Source: Streptomyces sp. TLI_146 (GTDB taxonomy: Bacteria > Actinomycetota > Actinomycetes > Streptomycetales > Streptomycetaceae). From it: DNA of 64,000 bases. Under the pieces are notes generated by a model that saw only the letters and a list, made by a program, of their open reading frames with translations, did not search any database and was not told the DNA's origin. Of this stretch, positions 17,209-25,258 are shown one piece after another. The stretch lies in assembly GCF_002846415.1 (NCBI RefSeq), contig NZ_PJMX01000001.1, positions 2,046,001 to 2,110,000 of the forward strand. Direction: 5' to 3'. Each line of letters begins with the position of its first letter. Position 1 is the first letter of the stretch. The position numbers were made by a program, and so were the translations under genes.

Positions 17209-19773
17209 GTGCTGAAGGCGACCCTGCGCAGCTTCCTCGCCCACAAGGGACGGCTGCTGCTGTCCGCGCTCGCGGTGATCCTCTCGGTGGCGTTCGTCGC
17301 CGGTTCGCTGATCTTCTCGGACACCGTGGCCCGTACCTTCGACCGGCTCTTCGCCTCGACGTCCGCGGACGTGACGGTCGGCCCGCCCAAGGGGCTCGAC
17401 GAGCGGGTGTCGTCCGGCGTGACCCGGACGGTCCCGGCCTCGCTCGCGGCGCGGATCGCGGGCGTCGACGGCGTGGCCGCCACACACGTCGACGCGGCCG
17501 TCCAGAACATCACCGTCGTCGACCGCGCCAACGACTCGGTCGGGCCGACCACCGGCGCCCCGACCATCGCCACCAACTGGTACGTCACCGAACGCAGTCC
17601 GGTGAAGCTGACCAGCGGCCACGAGCCGCACGGCCCCGGCGAGGCGCTGCTCGACAAGGACACCGCCGACAAGAAGCACGTCCGGATCGGGGACCCGCTC
17701 ACCATCCTGGCCCAGCCCGGCTCCTTCAAGGTCGAGGTCGTCGGCATCGCCACCTTCACCACCACCAACCCCGGTGCGGCGCTGGTGTTCCTGGACACCC
17801 CGACCGCGCAGACCCGGCTGCTGGGCAAGGCGGACGCGGCCACCGCCATCTCGGTGGACGCGGCCGCCGGAGTGTCCGACGAGGTGCTCAAGCAGCGCGT
17901 CACGGCGGCCGTCGGCGGCTCGTACGAGATCAAGACGGCCGCCCAGCAGGCCAAGTCGGCCGCCGACGAGCTGGGCGGATTCCTCGACGTCATCAAATAT
18001 GTGATGTTGGGATTCGCCGGTGTCGCCACGCTCGTGGGCATCTTCCTGATCGTCAACACCTTCTCCATGCTGATCGCCCAACGCACCCGTGAGCTGGGCC
18101 TGTTGCGGGCGCTCGGCGCGGACCGCCGCCAGGTGCGCCGGTCGGTGCTGCTCGAAGCGCTGCTGCTCGGCCTGGTCGGCTCCACCCTCGGCCTCGGCGC
18201 CGGGATCGGGCTGGCCGCCGGACTGATGGCGCTGATGGGCACGTTGGGGATGAAGCTCAGCGCCGCCGAGATGGTGATCGGCTGGGGGACGCCGGTGGCG
18301 GCGTACGCGGTGGGCGTCGGCGTGACGTTCGTGGCCGCGTATCTGCCCGCGCGCCGGGCCGCCAGGGTCTCCCCGATGGCGGCGCTCGCGGACGCCGAAG
18401 TCTCCGGCATCGGGCGGCCGTTGAAGGTACGGGCCATGGTGGGCACGGTGCTCACGGTCGCGGGAGCGGCGGCGCTCACCGGGTGCGCCACGTCGACCAA
18501 GACCGCCACCTCGTCCTCGCTGCTCGGACTCGGCGTGGTGCTCACGCTGATCGCGACCGTGGTGGCCGGGCCGCTGCTGGTGCGGCCGGTGATCCGGGTG
18601 CTCGGCGCCGCCTTCCCGCGCCTGTACGGTCCGGTGGGCCGGATGAGCCAGCGCAACGCCCTGCGCAACCCGCGCCGCACGGGCGCGACCGCGTCCGCCC
18701 TGATGGTGGGCATCGCCCTGGTGGCCGGGCTCTCGGTGGCCAGCGCCTCCATGACCAAGTCGTTCGACCAGCAGATCGACAAGACGCTGGGCGCCGACTT
18801 CGTCGTACAGAACGGCAACTTCCAGCCGTTCCCGCAGGAGATCACCGACAAGGTGCGCGCGGTGAAGGGCACGGAGACCGTCGTGCGCCAGCGGTTCGCG
18901 CCGCTGCGGCTGACGCTGCCCGACGGCAGGACACCGGAGACGACCGCGTCCGGCTACGACCCCCAGCTCGACGACGTCGCCCACATCACCTACGCGGCGG
19001 GCGGTTCGGCCGAGGCGCTGGCCCCCGGCAATCTGGCGATGGACCGCGACTACGCGCGCGACCACCGCGTCCGCCTCGGGGACACCCTCCCCGTCACCTT
19101 CTCCACCGGCGGCAGGGCACGGCTGCGGGTGGCCGCGCTGACCGACATGGACACCTCGGGCGGCTTCGGCGTGGAGGGCGGGGTGTTCATGGGCCTGGCC
19201 ACCGTGGAGCGCTACCTTCCGGGCGGCCAGGACGCGGCGGTGTACGTCAACGCGAGCGGCGGCACCGGTGCGGACGAGCTGCGGACCGCGCTGGAGAAGG
19301 CCCTGGACCCGTATCCGCAGGTGCAGGTGCGCAACCAGGCGGACTACAAGAAGCTGATCCGCGACCAGATCGCCGTGATGCTCTACCTGGTGTACGCCCT
19401 GCTCGGCCTGGCGATCGTCATCGCGGTGCTCGGCGTGGTCAACACGCTGGCCCTGTCGGTGGTGGAGCGCACCCGCGAGATCGGGCTGCTGCGCGCCATC
19501 GGGCTCTCGCGGGTCCAGCTGCGGCGCATGATCCGGCTGGAGTCGGTGGTGATCGCGGTGTTCGGGGCGCTCCTGGGGCTGGCGCTCGGCATGGTGTGGG
19601 GCGTGGGCATCCAGCAGGTGCTGGCGCTCCAGGGACTCAAGGCGTTCGCCGTGCCCTGGTCCACGGTGATCGCGGTCGCGGTGGGCGCGGCGGCCGTGGG
19701 CCTGGTGGCGGCGCTGCTCCCGGCGCTGCGGGCGTCACGGATGAACGTGCTGGCGGCGATCGCGCACGAGTAG
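17209..19773 (+). CDS. FtsX/MacB-fold ABC transporter permease
   Basis: Large permease of 854 residues with the duplicated actinobacterial layout. A first membrane helix (about residues 16-38) precedes an extracytoplasmic MacB periplasmic-core-like domain, three helices of the first FtsX domain lie around 265-385, a second central domain follows, and three final helices lie around 725-845. Both halves contain the conserved helix-turn R-T-R-E-L/I-G-L-L-R-A. The GTG at 17209 follows the ATPase by six bases. Such exporters move lipids, lipoproteins or peptides or act mechanically. The cargo here is unknown. Confidence 0.92.
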   Translation: MLKATLRSFLAHKGRLLLSALAVILSVAFVAGSLIFSDTVARTFDRLFASTSADVTVGPPKGLDERVSSGVTRTVPASLAARIAGVDGVAATHVDAAVQNITVVDRANDSVGPTTGAPTIATNWYVTERSPVKLTSGHEPHGPGEALLDKDTADKKHVRIGDPLTILAQPGSFKVEVVGIATFTTTNPGAALVFLDTPTAQTRLLGKADAATAISVDAAAGVSDEVLKQRVTAAVGGSYEIKTAAQQAKSAADELGGFLDVIKYVMLGFAGVATLVGIFLIVNTFSMLIAQRTRELGLLRALGADRRQVRRSVLLEALLLGLVGSTLGLGAGIGLAAGLMALMGTLGMKLSAAEMVIGWGTPVAAYAVGVGVTFVAAYLPARRAARVSPMAALADAEVSGIGRPLKVRAMVGTVLTVAGAAALTGCATSTKTATSSSLLGLGVVLTLIATVVAGPLLVRPVIRVLGAAFPRLYGPVGRMSQRNALRNPRRTGATASALMVGIALVAGLSVASASMTKSFDQQIDKTLGADFVVQNGNFQPFPQEITDKVRAVKGTETVVRQRFAPLRLTLPDGRTPETTASGYDPQLDDVAHITYAAGGSAEALAPGNLAMDRDYARDHRVRLGDTLPVTFSTGGRARLRVAALTDMDTSGGFGVEGGVFMGLATVERYLPGGQDAAVYVNASGGTGADELRTALEKALDPYPQVQVRNQADYKKLIRDQIAVMLYLVYALLGLAIVIAVLGVVNTLALSVVERTREIGLLRAIGLSRVQLRRMIRLESVVIAVFGALLGLALGMVWGVGIQQVLALQGLKAFAVPWSTVIAVAVGAAAVGLVAALLPALRASRMNVLAAIAHE

Positions 19774-19805
19774 GGGGCGCGGCGCGTGCGGCGTTTCGGG
19801 TGCGC

Positions 19806-19858
19806 CGTTTCCGATGCGGCGGATTCGGCGATTCGGATTCGGCGTTTCCGATGCGGCG
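19806..19858. repeat. 16-bp direct repeat with GATTCGG simple repeat, after the ABC operon
   Basis: CGTTTCCGATGCGGCG occurs twice (19806-19821 and 19843-19858), separated by 21 bases that are themselves short GATTCGG repeats. It lies in the 298-base non-coding gap 19774-20071. The remainder of the gap holds a PHO-box-like pair at 19874-19895 and a lower-GC segment near 19915-19945, presumably the promoter of the CBS-domain operon. Confidence 0.7.
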
Positions 19859-19873
19859 CTTCAGATGAGGTGC

Positions 19874-19895
19874 GTTGACCTGGGGTTTCCCGGTC
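19874..19895 (+). promoter_or_regulatory. PHO-box-like direct repeat upstream of the CBS-domain gene pair
   Basis: GTTGACCTGGG (19874-19884) is followed directly by GTTTCCCGGTC (19885-19895): two 11-base units starting GTT, about 177 bases upstream of the CNNM-like operon. It closely matches the unit upstream of urease and, less closely, the phoD box. The fourth base differs from the GTTCACC consensus, so PhoP binding is only a possibility. Confidence 0.3.
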
Positions 19896-20071
19896 TCCAG
19901 AGCCTGCCCCCACCGCCATTTTGCCAATGCTTTACCATGGGTGCACCTACCCACGACTGAAAGGTGTGAGCGTCCGCCCATGGGCGAGCCTCCCAGTACC
20001 CGTCCCCGTACCGGTACGCGACATCGCGCGATCCTCCTGGCCCTGCCCGATCATGGGACGGAGGTGAACCG

Positions 20072-21688
20072 ATGACCGAAGTGCTTCTGCTCGTGGTGGC
20101 CGTGCTGCTGTCGCTGGCCTGCGGGGCCTTCGTGGCGGCCGAATTCTCCCTCACCACCGTGGAGCGCGGCGAGCTGGAGCGGGCCGTCGAGAACGGCGAG
20201 CGCGGCGCGAGCAGCGCTCTCAAGGCCGTCCGCAGCCTCACCTTCCAGCTCTCCGGCGCGCAGCTCGGCATCACCGTCACCAATCTGGTGATCGGCATGC
20301 TCGCCGAGCCCTCGATCGCCAAGCTGATCAGTGGCCCGCTCGGCTCCCTGGGCCTGTCCGACGCCGCCTCCCACTCGGCGGCACTGGTGCTCGGCACCGC
20401 CCTGTCCACCGTCTTCCTGATGGTCGTCGGCGAGCTCGTCCCCAAGAACTGGGCCATCTCCTCGCCGCTGGCGGTCGCGAAGGTCGTCGCGGCCCCGCAG
20501 CGCGCCTTCAGTGCGGCCTTCCGCCCGTTCATCAGCCACCTCAACAACACCGCCAACCACATGGTGCGCCGCCTTGGCCTGGAGCCCGCCGAGGAGCTGG
20601 CCTCCGCCCGCACCCCCCAGGAGCTGGTCGCGCTGGCCCGCCACTCCGCCAAAGAGGGCGCCCTCGAAGCGGACACCGCCGAGCTCTTCGTCCGTACGCT
20701 CAACCTGGCGGAGCTCGACGCCGAGAACGTGATGACGCCCCGCGTGCAGGTCACCGCGCTGGAGGTGCACGCCACCGCCGAGGACGTCGCGAACGCCACG
20801 CGCGCGACGGGCCTGTCCCGCTTCCCCGTCTACCGGGGCAGCCTCGACACCGTCGTCGGCATCGCCCACATCAAGGACGTCCTCGCCATCCCCGCCGAGC
20901 AGCGGCCCCGCCATCCGGTCACCGAGCTGCTGCGCGAGCCGCTGCTCGTACCGGAGACGCTGACCGTGGACCGGCTCCTGGACCAGTTGTACGGGCGGCG
21001 GACCATGGCCGTGGTCATCGACGAGTACGGCGGTACGGCCGGGGTCGTCACCCTGGAGGACATCGTCGAGGAGGTCGTGGGCGAGGTGCGGGACGAGCAC
21101 GACCCGCACGAGACGTCCGACCTGGCCCGGGCCGGCGAGGACGCCGACGGGCGCGCGCTCTACTCGGCCGACGGCGCCGCCCGCACCGACCAGCTGGAGG
21201 CCATCGGGCTGCGCGTGCCGGAGGGCCCGTACGAGACGCTGGCGGGCCTGATCGCCACCGGGCTCGGCCGGATCCCGGCCCTCGGTGACAGCGTGGAGCT
21301 GGGCGGCTGGCGGCTCGACGTCGTCGACGCGTCCGGCCGCCGCGCCGCACGCGTCCTGCTGCACGCGCCGCTGCCCGGCGACGGGGACGACGAGGACGAG
21401 GCGGACGGCTCCCGGCGGCGCAGGGAGCACCGGGGCGCGGGGCGTCGCGGGCATGACGGACCCGGCGGGCACGGCGGGCGACGGGGTGCGCGGCGTGGCA
21501 GGGGGGCGCGGCGCGCGGGCCGGGACGATGGTGCGGTTGATTCCGTTGATGCCGCTGATTCCGACGGTGCTGTGACTTCCGATGGTGCTGTTGATGCCGA
21601 CAGTGCTGTCGATGTCGACGGTTCCGCCGATAACAACGGTTCCGCCGATATCAACGGTTCCGCCAAGGACGAGGGGACCGGCCGATGA
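20072..21688 (+). CDS. CNNM/HlyC-type membrane protein with CBS pair and CorC domain
   Basis: Protein of 538 residues built as DUF21 (CNNM) transmembrane domain (about 1-190, with AAEFSLTTVER and the GELVPKNWAI motif), a CBS pair (about 210-345, VMTPRVQVTAL and VVIDEYGGTAGVVTLEDIVEE), then a CorC/HlyC domain (to about 440). The family is linked to magnesium or cobalt transport. The last 100 residues are an Arg/Gly stretch and then an Asp/Ala/Ser/Gly low-complexity tail encoded by near-exact tandem repeats. The ATG at 20072 follows GGAGGTG. It overlaps a shorter paralogue by four bases (ATGA). Confidence 0.92.
   Translation: MTEVLLLVVAVLLSLACGAFVAAEFSLTTVERGELERAVENGERGASSALKAVRSLTFQLSGAQLGITVTNLVIGMLAEPSIAKLISGPLGSLGLSDAASHSAALVLGTALSTVFLMVVGELVPKNWAISSPLAVAKVVAAPQRAFSAAFRPFISHLNNTANHMVRRLGLEPAEELASARTPQELVALARHSAKEGALEADTAELFVRTLNLAELDAENVMTPRVQVTALEVHATAEDVANATRATGLSRFPVYRGSLDTVVGIAHIKDVLAIPAEQRPRHPVTELLREPLLVPETLTVDRLLDQLYGRRTMAVVIDEYGGTAGVVTLEDIVEEVVGEVRDEHDPHETSDLARAGEDADGRALYSADGAARTDQLEAIGLRVPEGPYETLAGLIATGLGRIPALGDSVELGGWRLDVVDASGRRAARVLLHAPLPGDGDDEDEADGSRRRREHRGAGRRGHDGPGGHGGRRGARRGRGARRAGRDDGAVDSVDAADSDGAVTSDGAVDADSAVDVDGSADNNGSADINGSAKDEGTGR
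21540..21670 (+). repeat. Coding tandem repeat in the CNNM-like protein tail
   Basis: The reading frame contains short repeats, clearest as 18-base units beginning ACGGTTCCGCC at 21618, 21636 and 21654. The preceding 80 bases are degenerate relatives built on GATG-GCTGTTGATG. They encode an acidic Asp-Gly-Ser-Ala tail. Base composition is less GC-rich than the rest of the gene, suggesting recent slippage expansion. Confidence 0.75.
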
Positions 21689-22704
21689 CCGTCATCCAGT
21701 TGCTGATCGGTCTGGCGACGCTGGTCGTCAACGCCTTCTTCGTCGGCGCCGAGTTCGCGCTGATCTCCGTGCGCCGCAGCCAGGTGGAACCGCTCGCCGA
21801 GCAGGGCAACCGCCGTGCGCGCAGCGTGATCTGGGGTCTGGAACACGTCTCCGCGCTGATGGCGGCGGCCCAACTGGGCATCACGCTGTGCACCCTGGTG
21901 CTCGGTGTGGTCGCCGAGCCCGCCATCGAGCATCTCCTGGAGCCGGTGTTCCACCTGGTCGGGATGCCCGACGGCGCGGCACGCCCGGTCTCCTTCTTCA
22001 TCGCGCTGGCGCTCGCCACCTACCTCCACATGCTGCTCGGCGAGATGGTGCCGAAGAACATCGCGCTGGCCGAGCCGGCCAGGACCGCGCTGCTGCTCGG
22101 CCCGCCGCTGGTGACGCTCGCCCGGGCACTGCGTCCGGTGATCTTCGCGATCAACGCCTTCGCCAACGCCCTGCTCAAGCTGTTGCGGGTGGAGACCAAG
22201 GACGAGGTCGCGGCGACGTTCTCGGACGACGAGCTGGCCCGGATGGTCCGGGACGCGGGCGACGCCGGGCTGCTCGACGACCGGGCCGCCGAGCGGCTGC
22301 ACGACGCCCTGGAGCTGGGGCGGCGGCCCGTGCGGGACGTGGTGGTCCCGCTGGAGAAGGTCGTGCACACGCCGGTCGGCACGACCCCGGAGGAGCTGGA
22401 GCGGCTCGCCGCCCTGTCGGGCTTCTCCCGCTTCCCGGTCGTGGACGCGGGCAACCGCATCCTCGGCTATCTGCACGTCAAGGACGCGCTCGACGCGATG
22501 CCGCGCGACGTGCCGTTCCCGGTGACGGCCCTGTGGCCGATCGCCCGGGTCCGGACCTCGACGCCGCTCGACGACGTACTGACCGCCATGCGCCGCAGCC
22601 GTACGCACCTCGCGGCGGTGCTCGGCGAGGACGGACGGCTGTCGGGCCTGGTCACGATGGAGGACGTCCTGCGCGAGCTGGTCGGCCGACCGGACACGGC
22701 GTAG
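21685..22704 (+). CDS. CNNM/HlyC-type membrane protein with CBS pair (short paralogue)
   Basis: Paralogue of the preceding gene, 339 residues. The DUF21 domain has four hydrophobic segments (NAFFVGAEFALISVRRS and HMLLGEMVPKNIALAEP), followed by a CBS pair (RDVVVPLEKVVHTP, FSRFPVVDAGNRILGYLHV, LVTMEDVLRELVG). It lacks the C-terminal CorC domain and the repeat tail. Paired long and short CNNM genes overlapping by ATGA are common in actinobacteria, and the products probably form a heteromer. Metal-ion role inferred from family. Confidence 0.92.
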   Translation: MTVIQLLIGLATLVVNAFFVGAEFALISVRRSQVEPLAEQGNRRARSVIWGLEHVSALMAAAQLGITLCTLVLGVVAEPAIEHLLEPVFHLVGMPDGAARPVSFFIALALATYLHMLLGEMVPKNIALAEPARTALLLGPPLVTLARALRPVIFAINAFANALLKLLRVETKDEVAATFSDDELARMVRDAGDAGLLDDRAAERLHDALELGRRPVRDVVVPLEKVVHTPVGTTPEELERLAALSGFSRFPVVDAGNRILGYLHVKDALDAMPRDVPFPVTALWPIARVRTSTPLDDVLTAMRRSRTHLAAVLGEDGRLSGLVTMEDVLRELVGRPDTA

Positions 22705-22707
22705 GAC

Positions 22708-22721
22708 GGCGGGGCGCCGCC
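22708..22721. terminator. Short hairpin between convergent CNNM and holin-like genes
   Basis: GGCGG-GGCG-CCGCC makes a five-pair GC stem three bases after the CNNM stop codon, within the 32-base gap to the convergent holin-like gene. It is a minimal terminator candidate and weak by itself. Confidence 0.35.
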
Positions 22722-22736
22722 TGTACGGCTAGACGG

Positions 22737-23027
22737 CTATACGGCGGGCTTGGCGGCGCCTTCGGTTCCGGGTGTCGCCGTCGCCGGCTTGGCGGGGGCG
22801 TCGGGCACCGTGGTCTCGGTGAGACCCGGGCCCGGCCGCCCCAGGCCCGACGAGCCGATGGCCATCAGCACGGAGGCCAGCGTCGCCAGACCCGCGGTGG
22901 CCAGCGCCGCTTTCCAGTCCACGTCGAACAGGTTGGTCGCCCCGGCCGTCAGGACGGCCGCGAGGGACTGCGCGAACGTACGAATGGCCCGCTCGGCGGT
23001 GGCCTTCCAGAAGGCTTTGGTGAACAT
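22737..23027 (-). CDS. Holin-like small membrane protein (r1t-type), no phage neighbours
   Basis: Protein of 96 residues resembling r1t-type phage holins found in actinophages and many Streptomyces chromosomes. The opening FTKAFWKATAERAIRTFAQS is typical, with two hydrophobic helices (about 19-35 and 41-62) and a Pro/Ala/Thr-rich cytoplasmic tail. No endolysin, integrase or structural phage gene is nearby, so this is an orphan or domesticated holin. The upstream gap 23028-23264 contains an inverted repeat at 23109-23135. Confidence 0.75.
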   Translation of the reverse strand: MFTKAFWKATAERAIRTFAQSLAAVLTAGATNLFDVDWKAALATAGLATLASVLMAIGSSGLGRPGPGLTETTVPDAPAKPATATPGTEGAAKPAV

Positions 23028-23108
23028 GGAACGCTCGCTCTCTCGTGCGTGATCAAATGCGGGGTCAAGTGGTCCGGGTACAGCGGGTGTTGAGCTGCGG
23101 TGAGTTGA

Positions 23109-23135
23109 GGTGTTCCTGGCATACCGCGGAACACC
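23109..23135. repeat. Inverted repeat upstream of the holin-like gene
   Basis: GGTGTTCC (23109-23116) and GGAACACC (23128-23135) are perfectly complementary over an 11-base spacer. The element lies 82 bases upstream of the holin-like start and 130 bases past the end of the next minus-strand gene. It may be an operator or the terminator of that gene. Nothing else was seen in the 237-base gap. Confidence 0.45.
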
Positions 23136-23264
23136 CCGCGCCGACAGGGCCCGCGCGGCGGGGATCGGCTGAGTTGGGCCGGGTTCGCCCAGGACAGGTG
23201 AGGGGCCGCCGTCGATGACGCCTTCGGCGGCCGGTTCGAGCGACCGGCTTCGGGCGGCAGCGGG

Positions 23265-24305
23265 TCAGAGCGCCGTCGCGGCCAGCCACGCGTCGAGCAC
23301 CTCGCGCTCGCCCGTGACCGCGAACTCCTCGTCGCCGGGCGCCCGCCGCCCGTACACGAGCAGCAGCAGTTCGCCCGCCGGGCCCTCGACGGTGACGGTG
23401 GCGTCGCCCCTGGGGACGGCGGAGCCGCTCGCGCCGCCTGCGGCGTTCTCCCACCGGAAGTCGTTCGCGCCGCCGAGGACGACCGTCCAGGCAGCGCCGG
23501 TGTCGGTGGCGCGCAGCCGCAGGGACGCGCCGTCCCAGCCGAGCGCGGCGACCGACTCCGCGCGCCCGAGGAACGGCAGGTTCTCCAGGAACTCCTCGAT
23601 GCCGTCGGCCGCCGTACACGCCTCGACGCGTGGCGTACGCCCCAGCGCCAGCTCGGCGTCCGCGAGGTGCACCACGGCCTCGAAGAGCAGCCGCCGGGCG
23701 AAGAACCGGACGTGCTGGTCCGCGCCGTGCGACCACATTGGGGTCTCGGGGTCGGCCGAGCGCAGCACCCTCAGCGACTCCTCGGCCGCGGCCGCCAGCC
23801 AGTCCGGATAGTCCTTCTCCTCGTCCGGCAGCTCCAGCGGCACGTCCCGCGACCAGACGCGCTCGGTGACCCGGTGGCGTACGAGATGGGCGATCCAGCG
23901 GTGCGTGGTGCCGTGGTGGCGGGTGAGGTCGGCGAAGGTCCAGCCCGGGCAGGCGGGCACCTCGGTCGCGGGGTCGACGGCGCGCACGGTCTCGACGAAC
24001 CGCCGCACCCGCGTCTCGACCGCGTCGCAGTGCCGCTCGTGCTGGTCCTCGTCGAGCCCGAAACCGTCCCCGACCTTGAGCAGGTCGTCGCGCCAGGGCC
24101 CGGCCGGTTCGCGCAGCGCGGCGGCCCGGAACAGCTCGGCGAGCCGCCGCCGGTCGGCGGGGGCGAGCCGGTCGAGCACATACGCGCTGCCCTCCAGCCA
24201 CTTCACTGCGGTGTCGGGGTCGAGCACGTCGTCCTCGCAGGTGTCCACCGCGGTGACCAGCCCCGCCAGCGCCTCCGCCAGCGCCTGTTCCAGCGCCTCG
24301 CTCAT
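23265..24305 (-). CDS. Mycothiol-dependent maleylpyruvate isomerase-family protein with extra N-terminal domain
   Basis: Protein of 346 residues from the ATG at 24305 (GAGGGGGAAG upstream). The C-terminal two thirds match the actinobacterial MDMPI/DinB-like family: VPACPGWTFADLTRHHGTTH helix with putative metal histidines, FARRLLFEAVVHLADAELALG, then a small C-terminal beta domain. The first 80 residues form a separate acidic helical module (LEQALAEALAGLVTAVDTCE to WRDDLLKVGDGFGL) like stand-alone small Streptomyces proteins, so the gene is a fusion. Mycothiol use is inferred from family. Its reaction is unknown. Confidence 0.8.
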   Translation of the reverse strand: MSEALEQALAEALAGLVTAVDTCEDDVLDPDTAVKWLEGSAYVLDRLAPADRRRLAELFRAAALREPAGPWRDDLLKVGDGFGLDEDQHERHCDAVETRVRRFVETVRAVDPATEVPACPGWTFADLTRHHGTTHRWIAHLVRHRVTERVWSRDVPLELPDEEKDYPDWLAAAAEESLRVLRSADPETPMWSHGADQHVRFFARRLLFEAVVHLADAELALGRTPRVEACTAADGIEEFLENLPFLGRAESVAALGWDGASLRLRATDTGAAWTVVLGGANDFRWENAAGGASGSAVPRGDATVTVEGPAGELLLLVYGRRAPGDEEFAVTGEREVLDAWLAATAL

Positions 24306-24370
24306 CCGCTTCCCCCTCGCCGTCACCACCCGGACCGCGTGACACTACCGCGCGGTACGATCGCTCCGCC

Positions 24371-25198
24371 ATGGAGATGAATGCCAGCTACACAAGCTTT
24401 GTCGCAGTCGGCGATTCCTTTACCGAGGGCATGTCCGACCTCCTGCCCGACGGCTCCTACCGCGGCTGGGCGGATCTGCTCGCGGCCCGGCTCGCCGCCC
24501 GGACACCCGGCTTCCGTTACGCCAATCTCGCCGTACGCGGAAAGCTCATCGGCCAGATCGTCGACGAGCAGGTCGAACCCGCCGCGGCGATGCGGGCGGA
24601 CGTGGTGACCCTGGTGGGCGGCCTCAACGACGCCCTGCGCCCCAAGTGCGACATGGGCAGGGTGCGCGGGCTCCTCACCGAGGCCGTCGAGAAGCTGGCG
24701 CCGTCCTGCGGCCAACTCGTCCTGATGCGCAGCCCCGGCCGCAACGGCCCGGTGATGGAACGCTTCCGCCCCCGTATGGAAGAGCTCTTCGCCCACATCG
24801 AGGACCTCGCCGCCAAACACGACGCCCTGGTCGTCGACCTGTACGGCGCGGCCGTGCTCGGCGATCCGCGCCTGTGGGACGTCGACCGGCTCCATCTGAC
24901 CGCCGAGGGGCACCGCCGGGTGGCCGAGGCGGTCTGGCAGAAGCTCGGGCTCCCGGCCGAGGACGACTGGCTCGCCCCGCTGCCGCACGGTCCGCGGCCG
25001 CGCTGGGCGACGCGCCGCGTGGCCGACGCACGGTTCGCCCGGCAGCACCTCGCCCCGTGGATCGCCCGCCGCCTCACCGGCCGGTCCTCGGGCGACGGCC
25101 GCCCGGCGAAACGCCCGGAGCTCCTGCCGTACGACACGACCCCGGCGGCGGACGGGCGGGCGGGCACGGCGTCCGGCGATGTGACCGCGCTCTCGTAG
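24371..25198 (+). CDS. SGNH/GDSL-family hydrolase
   Basis: Esterase/lipase-fold hydrolase of 275 residues. SGNH block I is VAVGDSFTEGM (Ser nucleophile near residue 16), the block II glycine is in YANLAVRGK, block III is VVTLVGGLNDALR with the oxyanion Asn, and block V is WDVDRLHLTAEGH with the catalytic Asp-x-x-His. It has no signal peptide, so it is probably cytosolic. The last 50 residues are basic and low in structure. It is divergent from the MDMPI-like gene and precedes purB. Confidence 0.9.
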   Translation: MEMNASYTSFVAVGDSFTEGMSDLLPDGSYRGWADLLAARLAARTPGFRYANLAVRGKLIGQIVDEQVEPAAAMRADVVTLVGGLNDALRPKCDMGRVRGLLTEAVEKLAPSCGQLVLMRSPGRNGPVMERFRPRMEELFAHIEDLAAKHDALVVDLYGAAVLGDPRLWDVDRLHLTAEGHRRVAEAVWQKLGLPAEDDWLAPLPHGPRPRWATRRVADARFARQHLAPWIARRLTGRSSGDGRPAKRPELLPYDTTPAADGRAGTASGDVTALS

Positions 25199-25243
25199 CA
25201 AGCCACAAACCGGACCGGGGCGCTGGCCTGCAGAAATCGCCAG

Positions 25244-25258
25244 TAGAATCTGGACACG
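25244..25258 (+). promoter_or_regulatory. -10 element suggesting a leaderless purB transcript
   Basis: TAGAAT at 25244-25249 is a good Streptomyces -10 hexamer. The purB GTG begins at 25258, eight bases later, so transcription should start on or within two bases of the start codon. No Shine-Dalgarno sequence precedes the GTG. The -35 region around 25221-25226 is weak. Confidence 0.6.

Noticed and set aside
15541..19065. A 1174-codon open frame on the minus strand
   Set aside because: It lies antisense to the methyltransferase and ABC transporter genes, has no domain, and is His/Arg/Gly-biased as expected of a GC-rich shadow frame.
22737..23027. Holin-like gene as evidence of a prophage
   Set aside because: No integrase, attachment sites, endolysin or structural genes nearby; neighbours are housekeeping genes.
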